A stretch of DNA of 64,000 bases. It comes from Methanofollis tationis (GTDB taxonomy: Archaea > Halobacteriota > Methanomicrobia > Methanomicrobiales > Methanofollaceae). The position numbers and the translations under genes are program-made. Where the stretch lies: positions 1,933,104-1,997,103 of the forward strand of contig NZ_JABXWR010000001.1 of assembly GCF_013377755.1 (NCBI RefSeq), in the 5' to 3' direction. Positions 32,079-40,754 of the stretch are shown one piece after another. A model generated the notes under the pieces. That model worked only from the letters and a program-made list of their open reading frames with translations. It made no database searches and was not told the DNA's origin. The number at the start of each line of letters is the position of its first letter. Position 1 is the first letter of the stretch.

Positions 32079-33722
32079 ATGCAGGATTTTTCCGTACTCA
32101 TCGGGGGAAAGGCTGGTGAAGGGATCAATATCGCAGGTTCGGTGATTGCACGGTTGCTATCGGCCTGTGGTCTTTGTGTGTATATGTACTACGACTATCC
32201 CTCCCTGATCAAGGGCGGGAACAATTTTGCGGTCATCAGGGCCGCGGACGATCAGACGTTCTGCACCCGGGAGACGGTCGATGTGCTGCTCGCCCTGAAC
32301 CAGGAGACTATCCGGCTTCACGCAGGGATGGTGCGGGAGGATACGGCCGTCATCTATGACTCGGGGGTCGTGAAGGCCGGGGGCACCGGCCTCACCCTCG
32401 ACGCCTTTGTGAAGGAGGAGGAGGCGCCGGCGATCACGCGGAGCGCCGGGATCATCGGAGGGTTCTGCAGGACGGCCGGAATTCCGTGGGCGACCGTCGA
32501 GGCCGTGTTTGCGCGGGCGATCCCGCGGGAGCTGGACGCCAACCTCAGGGTGGCCCGCCGGGGCTATGACGCCTCTCCGCCCGGTTCATGGATCCGGGTG
32601 AATGGTCGGGAAGCCCTCCCGGTCCTCACCGGCAACGAGGGGATCGCCTTCGGGCTCGTGGAGGCCGGTCTTGAAGGCTACATCTCCTACCCGATGACCC
32701 CGTCGTCGAGCATCCTGCATACCCTCGCCTCGTATGCCGGTCGTTTCGGGATCAGCGTCGTCCACCCGGAGAACGAGACCGGGGCGATGCTCATGGCCCT
32801 CGGCGCCGCCTATGCGGGTCGGCGCGTGGCGGTCGGCACCTCGGGCGGCGGGTTCTGCCTGATGACCGAGGGCTTCTCCCTTGCCGGGATGGCAGAACTC
32901 CCGGTCGCGGTCGTGCTCGCCCAGCGGCCCGGCCCCAGCACCGGTGTACCCACCTACTCCGCACAGGGCGACCTGCTCTTTGCCCTTTTTGCCGGGCAGG
33001 GCGAGTTCCCGCGCATCGTTGCGGCGCCGGGGAGCGTCGAGGAGGCATGGTACTGGGCCGGGGCCCTGATGGACCTTTCATGGCGGTTCCAGACCCCGGC
33101 GATCCTCCTGACCGACAAAAATCTTGGCGAGGGGCTCTTTTCCTTTGCCGGGGCGCCGCCGCGCCCGCCGCTTGCCCCGGTGCTCCGGGAGGGGGACGGG
33201 AAGTACGGGCGCTACCAGGACGGTCCGGGCGGCATCTCCCCCCTTGCCTTCCCGGGAGAATCAGGCATCACGGTGAAGGTGAACAGCTATGCCCACGACG
33301 CCGACGGGATCACCACCGAGGAGGCGACGACGATCGCCGCGATGGCCGAGAAGCGCAGGGAGAAGGAGCGTGCGGCGGCAAAAGCCCTTGCGGCATACCC
33401 GTGCGTGGAGGTCGCCGGCGACCGCACCGCCGCCACGGCTCTTCTCTGCTGGGGCTCGGTCGCCGGTGTCTGCGCCGAAGTGGCCGGGCGCCTCGGCCTC
33501 CGGGTGGTGCGGCCGGTGGTGCTCTCACCCTTCCCGGAAGAGCAGCTCGCATCGGCGCTTCTGGGGGTGGGCCGGCTTATCGCCGTTGAAGAGAACATCG
33601 ACGGCCAGCTCTCCCGCCTCGTCGGATGCCACGGTATCCGGGTCGATGAACGGATCGGCAAATATGACGGGCGTCCCTTCTTCCTCGAAGACCTGGAGCG
33701 GCGGGTCGGGGAGGTGATCTGA
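32079..33722 (+). CDS. 2-oxoacid:ferredoxin oxidoreductase, fused gamma-alpha subunit
   Basis: Oxidises or carboxylates a 2-oxoacid with ferredoxin. The N-terminal gamma part starts FSVLIGGKAGEGINIAGSV (about 4-22). The alpha part has the family signature SYPMTPSSSILH near 209 and ENETGAMLMALGAAYAG. I use the ATG at 32079 (547 residues) with GAGGTG just upstream. Its stop overlaps the beta-subunit ATG by one base. This two-gene form is typical of 2-oxoglutarate or generic 2-oxoacid enzymes; the substrate cannot be fixed from sequence. No separate delta ferredoxin gene is seen. Confidence 0.93.
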   Translation: MQDFSVLIGGKAGEGINIAGSVIARLLSACGLCVYMYYDYPSLIKGGNNFAVIRAADDQTFCTRETVDVLLALNQETIRLHAGMVREDTAVIYDSGVVKAGGTGLTLDAFVKEEEAPAITRSAGIIGGFCRTAGIPWATVEAVFARAIPRELDANLRVARRGYDASPPGSWIRVNGREALPVLTGNEGIAFGLVEAGLEGYISYPMTPSSSILHTLASYAGRFGISVVHPENETGAMLMALGAAYAGRRVAVGTSGGGFCLMTEGFSLAGMAELPVAVVLAQRPGPSTGVPTYSAQGDLLFALFAGQGEFPRIVAAPGSVEEAWYWAGALMDLSWRFQTPAILLTDKNLGEGLFSFAGAPPRPPLAPVLREGDGKYGRYQDGPGGISPLAFPGESGITVKVNSYAHDADGITTEEATTIAAMAEKRREKERAAAKALAAYPCVEVAGDRTAATALLCWGSVAGVCAEVAGRLGLRVVRPVVLSPFPEEQLASALLGVGRLIAVEENIDGQLSRLVGCHGIRVDERIGKYDGRPFFLEDLERRVGEVI

Positions 33723-34561
33723 TGGCCTGGATCACCGGGGCGCAGAACACCTGGTGCCCGGGCTGCGGGAACTTCGCCATACAGCATGCCCTCAAGGCGG
33801 TCCTCGAAGACCTGGTCGCCGGTGGGATGCGCCCTGAAGAGTTCGTGCTCGTCTCCGGGATCGGCTGCCACGCCAAGATTGCCGATTATATGGCGATGAA
33901 CTCTTTTTACTCCATCCACGGCAGGGGTGCGGCGGTTGCCGGCGGGATCGCCCTTGCAAACCCGGACCTGCGGGTGATCTCCTGCGCCGGCGACGGTGAC
34001 GCCTACGCGGAAGGGCTCGATCATCTCATCTTCGCCGCAAAGCGGAACACGGAGATGACGGCGGTCGTCCATGACAACCGGGTCTACGGCCTCACCACCG
34101 GCCAGTATACGCCCACCTCGTACGAGGGGTTCAGGGGCCGGTCCACGCCCGAAGGCGTCCGCGAGCGCCCGATCAACCCGCTCGAATTGATGCTCGCCTC
34201 AGGGGCGACCTTTGTCGCGCGCGCCTATACGCGAAAGATCGACCACTTGAAGACCGTCCTGAAAGCGGCCATCCTTCACCGCGGTTTTTCCTTTATCGAC
34301 GTCCTGCAGATCTGCGCCACCTACAACAACCTCACCGACTATTATGCCCCGCGGGTCTACGAGGTCGAGGGGCACGACGCCGGAGACTTCGATGCGGCAA
34401 TGCGGCTGGCGCGTGAATGGGACTACTCGGCCGACGCACCGATCGCTCTCGGCGTCATCTACGACTCAGACGCCCCCTCGGATCCCTGGCCCCGGATGAA
34501 TGGCGGGGGGGCAGAAGAGCGGGCTGAGGAGATCAGGAGGATCCTGCTGGAGAAGACCTGA
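33722..34561 (+). CDS. 2-oxoacid:ferredoxin oxidoreductase, beta subunit
   Basis: Thiamin-diphosphate and Fe-S subunit. Of 279 residues, the start TWCPGCGNFAIQHAL holds a CxxC cluster pair, and CAGDGDAYAEGLDHLIFAAKRN is the ThDP-Mg motif (near 88-109). VYGLTTGQYTPTS follows, as in KorB. It follows the alpha gene with a one-base overlap and is its obligate partner. A GC-rich hairpin lies just after the stop. Confidence 0.94.
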   Translation: MAWITGAQNTWCPGCGNFAIQHALKAVLEDLVAGGMRPEEFVLVSGIGCHAKIADYMAMNSFYSIHGRGAAVAGGIALANPDLRVISCAGDGDAYAEGLDHLIFAAKRNTEMTAVVHDNRVYGLTTGQYTPTSYEGFRGRSTPEGVRERPINPLELMLASGATFVARAYTRKIDHLKTVLKAAILHRGFSFIDVLQICATYNNLTDYYAPRVYEVEGHDAGDFDAAMRLAREWDYSADAPIALGVIYDSDAPSDPWPRMNGGGAEERAEEIRRILLEKT

Positions 34562-34570
34562 TCTTTTCTT

Positions 34571-34600
34571 CCGGGTGCCCGGGGGTGCGGGCGCACCCGG
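34571..34600 (+). terminator. Hairpin after the oxidoreductase operon
   Basis: CCGGGTGC (34571-34578) pairs perfectly with GCACCCGG (34593-34600). It lies 10 bases after the beta-subunit stop and just before the ferritin TATA box. No strong T-run follows, so it is a candidate only. Confidence 0.45.
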
Positions 34601-34605
34601 TCATA

Positions 34606-34619
34606 ACTTATTTATATGG
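34606..34619 (+). promoter_or_regulatory. TATA box of the ferritin gene
   Basis: ACTTATTTATATGG is centred about 35 bases before the ATG at 34648, allowing a short leader. It is the only AT-rich stretch in a GC-rich gap. Confidence 0.6.
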
Positions 34620-34647
34620 CATGGGCCCATGCGGGAATCGTGATATC

Positions 34648-35172
34648 ATGATCCGCCAGACAATGCTTGAGGCGCTGAACCGCCAGATCAACCGGGAGCT
34701 CTACTCGGCCTATCTCTACCTCTCGATGTCGGCATGGTTTTCGAACCGGAACCTGCCGGGATTTGCGAACTGGATGCGGGTGCAGATGCAGGAGGAGCAG
34801 TTCCATGCCCTGAAGTTCTACGATTATGTCGTCGCCCGGGGCGGACGCCTGATCATGCAGGCGATCGAGGCCCCGCCGTCCGAATGGGAGTCCCCGCTTG
34901 CGGTCTTCGAGGCCACCTATGCCCACGAGCAGAAGGTGACGGCGATGATCCACGACCTGGTCGAACTCGCCCAGAAAGAGAAGGATTATGCCACCTACAA
35001 CTTCCTGCAGTGGTATGTGAACGAGCAGGTGGAAGAGGAGGCGAACGATACCGGGATCATCGAGAGGCTGAAGATGATCAGGGAGGAGACAAACGCCCTC
35101 TTCATGCTGGACCGCGAACTGGCGACGCGCGTATTCACGCCGCCTGCAACCGGCGGCAAGAGCGCCCCCTGA
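34648..35172 (+). CDS. Ferritin (non-haem, bacterial type)
   Basis: Iron-storage cage protein. The 174-residue four-helix protein carries ferroxidase-type residues in NRELYSAYLYLSMSAWF, EEQFHALKFYDYV and TYAHEQKVTAMIHDLVELA, and YVNEQVEEEANDTGIIERL in the last long helix. Ftn-like rather than bacterioferritin, since no haem Met is apparent. In a strict anaerobe it would buffer iron for Fe-S proteins and detoxify iron and peroxide on oxygen exposure. The ATG at 34648 has a TATA box upstream. Confidence 0.94.
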   Translation: MIRQTMLEALNRQINRELYSAYLYLSMSAWFSNRNLPGFANWMRVQMQEEQFHALKFYDYVVARGGRLIMQAIEAPPSEWESPLAVFEATYAHEQKVTAMIHDLVELAQKEKDYATYNFLQWYVNEQVEEEANDTGIIERLKMIREETNALFMLDRELATRVFTPPATGGKSAP

Positions 35173-35395
35173 ACAGATCGCTCCTTTTTTTCGGCGCTCC
35201 ACCTCTCCGGCGGTGGCGTATCTCGCGGCAATGCCGGGCATCTTCTGCGCCTCCCGCCCCTGCCGGCAAAGTCCTATATCGGTTGCCCCACCACCGATAG
35301 CAGATGGCAATGAAATCCGGCGGACCTCCTGGCAATCTGGAATCGGGAGATAATCGTCGCGTTTCTCTATCAGGTCAAGGCGGAGTGCTGCCGGA

Positions 35396-37339
35396 ATGAA
35401 CAAAGGCAAATTGAACGGCTCGGTTGATAAGGAAAAAAAGCGGGTGCAGGGATGTTCCCTTGGACCGGTTGAAAATCTGGAGGCCCATGTGCGGCCCGAA
35501 TGGTGGCGCGGGATCTTCAACCACCTCTATCTCAAGACTGACGGGGATGTGGTCGGGGACGCCCTCCTGACAGGGCGGGAAACCGACCTCTTTTGCAGGG
35601 CGCTCGGCCTGAAGGCAGACGACCGTGTGCTCGACCTCTGCTGCGGGCAGGGGCGGCACACCCTGGAACTCGCACGCCGGGGCTATCGCGCCGAGGGTCT
35701 CGACCGCTCCCATTATCTTGTGCAGAAGGCGAGGGCGGCGTCCAGGCAGGATGGGTTGAACGTCAGGTTCAGGGAGGGCGATGCGCGGAAACTTCCGTAC
35801 AGGCCGGACTCCTTTGACGTGATCCTCCTCCTCGGGAACAGTTTTGGCTACTTCGAGAGCGGCGAGGACGATCGTCGGGTGCTCGAAGGGGTTGCGCGGG
35901 TGCTCACACCGGGTGGGCGCGTCCTTCTCGACATTGCAGACGGGGGATGGCTGAAGGAAAACTTTCAGAAACGTTCCTGGGAGTGGATCGACAAAAAGCA
36001 CTTTGTCTGCCGGGAGCGCTCCCTCTCCTCGGACGGCACGCGCCTCATCTCGCGCGAGGTGATCACCCGCTCCGACCATGGGGTGATCGCCGACCAGTTC
36101 TATGCCGAACGGCTGTACACCCGCGATGAGATCGTCGCCCTTCTTCGTGCGGCCGGTTTTTCCGGGGTGCAGGTCCACGGGGAGATCGCCACCGAGTCCG
36201 GGCGGGGGCAGGACCTCGGGATGATGGAACGGCGGATCATCGTCACCGCCGCGATCGCCAAGGCCTGGTCGCCGGCCGCCCCCGGGGCGAAAGCCGGTCT
36301 TAAGCAGGTGGCCGTGGTCTTTGGCGATCCCAGGCAGCGCGACGAGATCAAACCCGACTGCGTCTTCGACGAGGACGACTTCTTCACCCTCAACCAGTTG
36401 AAGGCGGCGCTCGGCGAACTGAAGGGTTACCGGTTCAGGTTCCTGGACACCCACGACACCCTGCCCGCTGACCTCGGAAAACTGCGGGGGTCGGTGGACT
36501 ATGTCTTCAACCTCTGCGACGAGGGGTATTTCAACGACCCGCGGATGGAGCTGCACGTCCCGGCGCTCCTCGAGATGTTCGGCATCCCGTACACCGGCGC
36601 CGGGCCCCAGTGCCTGGCCGCCTGCTATGACAAGTCTCTTGTGCGGGGTGCGGCCAGGGAGATGCGCATCCCGGTCCCTGAAGCGGTGTTCCTGCGGGGC
36701 GGGGAGACGATCTGCGACCTCCCGTTCAGGCTGCCGGCAATCGTCAAACCGAATGCCGGGGACTCGAGTTTCGGGATCACCGAGCGGAGTGTGGCATGGA
36801 CGGTGGAGGACCTCTCGGCGGCGATCGCCGGGTTCAGGGATTATTACGGGTTTGATCGCCCCGTGCTGATCGAGGAGTACCTCACCGGCCCCGACCTTTC
36901 GGTCGGGATCGTCGGCAATCCGCCCGAGTCCTATACGGTGCTCCCGATCATCGAGGAGGACTATTCGGCCCTGCCCGCGGGGCTTCCGCGCATCTGCGGC
37001 TATGAGGCGAAATGGCTGCCCGAGTCGCCGTACTGGAAGATCACCTCGGTGAAGGCTGATCTTCCTGAGGAGACCGAGAAGGCGATTGTCGAGTGGAGCA
37101 CCCGCCTTGCGGTCAGGCTCGGCTGCAAGGACTACTGCAGGTTTGACTGGCGCCTGAGCGCCGCCGGAGAGCCGAAGCTGCTTGAAGTGAACCCCAATCC
37201 GGGCTGGTGCTGGGACGGTCACCTGGCGAAGATGGCGGGGATCGCCGGCATCTCCTATCCCGGGATGATCGGGATGATCCTGCGGGCGGCCGAGCGCCGG
37301 ATCCTTGGAGAGGAGCGGACGACGGGCGGCGGGGAGTGA
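35396..37339 (+). CDS. Fusion of a SAM-dependent methyltransferase and a D-Ala-D-Ala-ligase-like ATP-grasp enzyme
   Basis: Two enzymes in one frame of 647 residues. The methyltransferase part (about 25-290) has the SAM loop VLDLCCGQGRHTLELA (about 79-94), EGLDRSHY and PYRPDSFDVILLLGNSFGYF. The ligase part (about 300-640) has the ATP-grasp blocks LPAIVKPNAGDSSFGI (near 449), LIEEYLTGPDLSVGIVG and the metal site KLLEVNPNPGWCWDG (near 595). It looks like a ligase of small carboxylic acids and amino acids, not peptidoglycan-specific, as archaea lack it. The substrate and the reason for coupling are unknown. No lesion or frameshift between the two parts. Confidence 0.88.
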   Translation: MNKGKLNGSVDKEKKRVQGCSLGPVENLEAHVRPEWWRGIFNHLYLKTDGDVVGDALLTGRETDLFCRALGLKADDRVLDLCCGQGRHTLELARRGYRAEGLDRSHYLVQKARAASRQDGLNVRFREGDARKLPYRPDSFDVILLLGNSFGYFESGEDDRRVLEGVARVLTPGGRVLLDIADGGWLKENFQKRSWEWIDKKHFVCRERSLSSDGTRLISREVITRSDHGVIADQFYAERLYTRDEIVALLRAAGFSGVQVHGEIATESGRGQDLGMMERRIIVTAAIAKAWSPAAPGAKAGLKQVAVVFGDPRQRDEIKPDCVFDEDDFFTLNQLKAALGELKGYRFRFLDTHDTLPADLGKLRGSVDYVFNLCDEGYFNDPRMELHVPALLEMFGIPYTGAGPQCLAACYDKSLVRGAAREMRIPVPEAVFLRGGETICDLPFRLPAIVKPNAGDSSFGITERSVAWTVEDLSAAIAGFRDYYGFDRPVLIEEYLTGPDLSVGIVGNPPESYTVLPIIEEDYSALPAGLPRICGYEAKWLPESPYWKITSVKADLPEETEKAIVEWSTRLAVRLGCKDYCRFDWRLSAAGEPKLLEVNPNPGWCWDGHLAKMAGIAGISYPGMIGMILRAAERRILGEERTTGGGE

Positions 37340-37407
37340 CAGGACGTCACCTGCGGTGCCCCTTCCCCTGCCGTCACCCTTTTTTACCTGTCCGCCGATG
37401 ATGTCGC

Positions 37408-37824
37408 ATGGTCTACCAGGAAGAGATCATCGTTAGTACCGGCGGCGAGGGGGACATCGTCGACATTACTCCGGCGGTGCGGCGGTGCGTCGGTAACAGT
37501 GGGATTGATGGGGGAGTGTGCAGCCTCTTTGTCGTCGGGTCGACGGCGGCCCTGACGACGATCGAGTACGAGGACGGCGTCCTCGACGACCTGCGCGAGG
37601 CGCTCGAACGGTTCGCCCCGAAGGATGCGGTCTATGCCCACGACCGTCGGTGGGGAGACGGCAACGGGCGGTCGCATGTTCGGGCATCGCTTGTCGGACC
37701 GGCGCTGAGCGTGCCGGTGCGCGACGGCTCCCCGGTCATCGGGACCTGGCAGCAGGTCGTCCTCCTCGAACTCGATGTCAGGCCGCGGCGCGAGCGGACG
37801 GTCGTCTGCACCGTCCTGCCGTAA
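37408..37824 (+). CDS. YjbQ-family protein (UPF0047)
   Basis: Conserved 138-residue protein, sometimes assigned weak thiamin-phosphate-synthase activity. Family blocks are GICSLFVVGSTAALTTIEYE-like sequence near 31-50 (here GVCSLF and STAALTTIE), a metal site with HDRRWGDGNGRSHVRASLVG and GTWQQVVLLELD. Three His or Asp in HDRRWGDGNGRSH are likely ligands. Starts with ATG; independent of the fusion gene by spacing (68 bases). Confidence 0.9.
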   Translation: MVYQEEIIVSTGGEGDIVDITPAVRRCVGNSGIDGGVCSLFVVGSTAALTTIEYEDGVLDDLREALERFAPKDAVYAHDRRWGDGNGRSHVRASLVGPALSVPVRDGSPVIGTWQQVVLLELDVRPRRERTVVCTVLP

Positions 37825-37853
37825 AAAGATGGTATCTCGGAAAAAAGATCCGG

Positions 37854-38117
37854 TTAATCGAGAGGTATGCTCTCGAGCTGCGAGACCAGTTCCCAGATGC
37901 GGGTGCGGGCATGAACCGGCATGTTGGGATCGTTGCTGATCTCGTCGATGGTGGAGATCGCTTCGGCGGCGCGCAGACCGATGCTTTTCTGTTCGTTTGT
38001 GAGAAGAGACTTCGTCTGGTCAGCAACTCTGCGGATGTTGCGGGGAATCGTGTTATCGTCGGATATATGCTGGAGCATCTGGATGCATACGTTTATTGTT
38101 TCCTGTGGAGTGGCCAT
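37854..38117 (-). CDS. UPF0147 family protein
   Basis: Small helical protein of 87 residues, found in most archaea, function unknown. Start [21 protein letters not shown] and core [25 protein letters not shown] are typical. All-alpha, no cofactor site. It diverges from the SSSCA1-like gene (38167), with a TATA-like TATATAAG near 38155-38160 for this strand. Confidence 0.9.
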   Translation of the reverse strand: MATPQETINVCIQMLQHISDDNTIPRNIRRVADQTKSLLTNEQKSIGLRAAEAISTIDEISNDPNMPVHARTRIWELVSQLESIPLD

Positions 38118-38166
38118 TCATAATCACCCTTTATACTATGTCCCTGCCATTCTTATATAGATTGAT

Positions 38167-38547
38167 TTGTCTGACCGGCAGGTGACGGCATTGACCGAGA
38201 GAAAACCCGAGGATATCATGGCTGACCACCTTCTGAAGGGTGAGAAAATGCTCGCAAAGGAGTGTAAGGTCTGCGGTTCGCCCCTCTTTGAGATCAAGGG
38301 CGAAACGCTCTGCGTTGTCTGTGCCGAACAGGGGCGAGGCGAGAAGCGCGCTCCTCCAGAGGCCCCGGCTCCGGAACTTCCTCTCCTGCCGGCCGCCCCT
38401 GTCGGCGAGGCCGGTGCCGGTATCGAGGCGGCGATCGTCTCGCTCTGCGCGCGTGTGGCTGAGGAAGGGGACGAGCGGCGGTGCCTCACCCTGATGGAGG
38501 CCGTTCGTGCAGGCGCCGAGGCGCTCAGGCTGCTGCGTCAGCCGTAG
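38167..38547 (+). CDS. Sjogren/scleroderma autoantigen-1 family zinc-finger protein
   Basis: Small archaeal protein of up to 126 residues with one zinc ribbon: CKVCGSPLFEIKGETLCVVC (two CxxC pairs near 34-37 and 50-53), then a Pro-rich linker and a helical tail. Function unknown. The start is uncertain: TTG 38167, GTG 38182, TTG 38191 and ATG 38218 are in frame; the family needs the KPEDIMADHLLKG region, which argues for a start upstream of 38218. Its end overlaps the hef stop on the other strand by 10 bases. Confidence 0.82.
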   Translation: MSDRQVTALTERKPEDIMADHLLKGEKMLAKECKVCGSPLFEIKGETLCVVCAEQGRGEKRAPPEAPAPELPLLPAAPVGEAGAGIEAAIVSLCARVAEEGDERRCLTLMEAVRAGAEALRLLRQP

Positions 38548-40754
38548 GGGCGGCGTGCCGTTTCCCAGATAGACTCAGCCGTTTTTTTCCCCACACCTTT
38601 TACCGCGGTGAGGTCGTCCTTCTCCGCCTCGACGACGGCCTTCACCGATCCGAAATGTTCGAGGAGGGCCCGTGCCCCTTTCAGGCCGATCTCGGGGAAC
38701 GAGGCGACGATGTTCTCCAGCTGCTCCTTTCCGGTCGTATAGGTCTTCTTCGTCTGCACCCTGCGGTCGCCAGGTTCGCCTTCCTCGCGCCGACAGAGGA
38801 CGGCGAGCATCTCTGCAGTCTCTTCCGCATTCTTGGTCCGGATCACGGCGACGCCCATGTCCACCGTGATCGCGGCGAGGGCCCCCCTGATGGCGTTGGG
38901 GTGGATGTCCCGCGCGGCGTAGAGGTCGCCCTCGCCCTCCACGATCATCACCGGCCGCGGCGCCGCGGCGGCGAGGGCCCGCACCTGCCCGAGGAGGTCG
39001 CGGTCGACCAGGGTGTCGGCGAAGTCCTGCACGGTCTTACGTTCGACAACGATGCGGTCCCCGATGGCGTAGTCGCCGACCTCGAGGCGGGTGAGGGCGA
39101 TGTGCAGTCCGAGGTCGGAGAGCACCTCGGCAACGCGCGAGGCGGTCTCCCGGTCGTCGACCGTGATCGACGGGCCTTCGGGCGCCGCCGCCACAAAGGA
39201 CCCGAAGTTTGTCTGCCCCTTTCCTGTGCCGCCGCCCCCGAGCGCCCTGATCCCTTTCTGCATCGAGCGTTCGCGCTGCTGGCTCACGTAGCGGTAGACC
39301 TCGTCGGCGGTGCCTTTTGTGGTGAAAACGACGATCCGGCCGGTGCCGCTCCGCCCTGTCCTCCCTTTGCGCTGGATGCTCCTGATCTCCGAGGGTACCG
39401 CCTCATAGAAGACGACAAGATCGGTGGACGGGACGTCGAGCCCCTCCTCCCCGACCGAGGTGGCGACGATCACCGGGAACTCGCCCTCCCTGAACCGGCG
39501 GAGGACGTCGATCTGCTTCTTCTGCGAGAGCCCTTTCTCGGCGTCCCGCGACGCCTGGCCCACAAAGCGTTCGGCGCCGATCCCGGCCTCGCGCAGGGCC
39601 TCGACAAGGAGAGCGACGGTGTCCCTGAAGGTCGCAAAGACGATCGTCCGGCTTTCCGGGTGGAGCGCCACCTGCTCTTTCACCAGCGCGACGGTGAGGC
39701 CGACCTTTGGGTGGAGTTCGCCCTGCCAGGACACCGATCGCTGGCAGAGGCGCTGGAAGACCGGGTCGCCTGCAAGCCGCTGGCTTGCCTTTGTCCCGGT
39801 CGCTGATTGCCCTTCCTTTGAGAGTTTTTCGAGGTAGCCGGAGAGCACGCGGCTCCCCTGCGATTCGGCGAGGGAGACGGCGTGGCGGAGTTTCATCAGT
39901 TCGGCATAGATCGACGCCGCCGTAAAGGCGGCGGTGTCCCGCTGTGCGATCCGCCCCTGGATCTCGGCGTTGATCTGGTTGAGCGCCTTCATCGAGAGTT
40001 TGCTCCGGTCAGGCGCGAAGAACCCGGCCCGTTTCAGTGCCGCAAGCCGGGAGTCGATGAGGATGTTGATGTCGCCGACGGCCGCGGCAAGTTCTTCGGG
40101 GAGGTCCACCTGACGGTGCTCGACCTCGCGCTCATGGACGTACGGTACGACGTCCGGGTCTGACTCGGTCCTTGTCTCGACCCCCTCGATCCCGAGATTC
40201 GCCATCACCTCCTCCACCTTGCCGTGGTCCCCGCCCGGCGATGCGGTCATCGCAAGGAGCAGGGGTTTTTCTGCGGTCTGGAGGTAGCGTCGGGCGAGAA
40301 AGACGTAGGCGTAGTTGCCGACGGCCCGGTGGCACTCGTCCACCACCATCAGGGTGACGTCGGAGAGGGTGTAGCGCCCGGCGATCAGGTCGTTTTTGAT
40401 CACCTGCGGCGTGGCGAAGATCGCCGTCGCCCGGTCCCAGAGGGCCTTTCTCTCGTCCGGGCCGGTGTCGCCGGTGAAGATGGCGCACGTCCCCTCCTCG
40501 GGGAGGGCGAGGCGTTCGGAAAAATAGCGGAGGTGCTGCTCGACCAGGGGTTTGGTGGGGGCGAGGACGAGCAGCCGCCCCCCCTCGCGGTACAGCCTTG
40601 ACGCCGCCGTGATCAGGGCGACGGCGGTCTTGCCGAGGCCGGTGGGGAGGACCACCATGGTGTGGCGGTCGAGCGCCTGCAGGGCGATCGCGAGCTGGTA
40701 CCGCCGCTCATCAAGGCTCTCTGCCCTGATGAGGGGGTGGCTGATGTGGCTCAT
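38538..40754 (-). CDS. hef: Hef: DEAH-type helicase with XPF-family (ERCC4) nuclease
   Basis: Processes stalled replication forks. The 738-residue protein has helicase motifs (Walker A LPTGLGKTAVAL near 38-46, DECH near 137), the GRTGRSGTGR box of the second RecA domain, then an ERCC4 nuclease with GDYAIGDRIVVERKTVQDF (ERKT near 572) and a C-terminal helix-hairpin-helix pair (IGLKGARALLEHFGSV, VKGVGKKTAESIW). All are intact. The start is the ATG at 40754, overlapping the glyS stop by four bases (ATGA), so translation is coupled to glyS. Confidence 0.95.
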   Translation of the reverse strand: MSHISHPLIRAESLDERRYQLAIALQALDRHTMVVLPTGLGKTAVALITAASRLYREGGRLLVLAPTKPLVEQHLRYFSERLALPEEGTCAIFTGDTGPDERKALWDRATAIFATPQVIKNDLIAGRYTLSDVTLMVVDECHRAVGNYAYVFLARRYLQTAEKPLLLAMTASPGGDHGKVEEVMANLGIEGVETRTESDPDVVPYVHEREVEHRQVDLPEELAAAVGDINILIDSRLAALKRAGFFAPDRSKLSMKALNQINAEIQGRIAQRDTAAFTAASIYAELMKLRHAVSLAESQGSRVLSGYLEKLSKEGQSATGTKASQRLAGDPVFQRLCQRSVSWQGELHPKVGLTVALVKEQVALHPESRTIVFATFRDTVALLVEALREAGIGAERFVGQASRDAEKGLSQKKQIDVLRRFREGEFPVIVATSVGEEGLDVPSTDLVVFYEAVPSEIRSIQRKGRTGRSGTGRIVVFTTKGTADEVYRYVSQQRERSMQKGIRALGGGGTGKGQTNFGSFVAAAPEGPSITVDDRETASRVAEVLSDLGLHIALTRLEVGDYAIGDRIVVERKTVQDFADTLVDRDLLGQVRALAAAAPRPVMIVEGEGDLYAARDIHPNAIRGALAAITVDMGVAVIRTKNAEETAEMLAVLCRREEGEPGDRRVQTKKTYTTGKEQLENIVASFPEIGLKGARALLEHFGSVKAVVEAEKDDLTAVKGVGKKTAESIWETARRPYG

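Noticed and set aside
35375-37222. 615-codon minus-strand frame opposite the fusion enzyme
   Set aside because: The plus strand has two complete enzyme domains with catalytic motifs; the minus frame has Pro/Arg/Gly-rich text, no motif and no ribosome site.
38481-39806. 441-codon plus-strand frame over hef
   Set aside because: Opposite to the nuclease and helicase motifs; composition is shadow-like.
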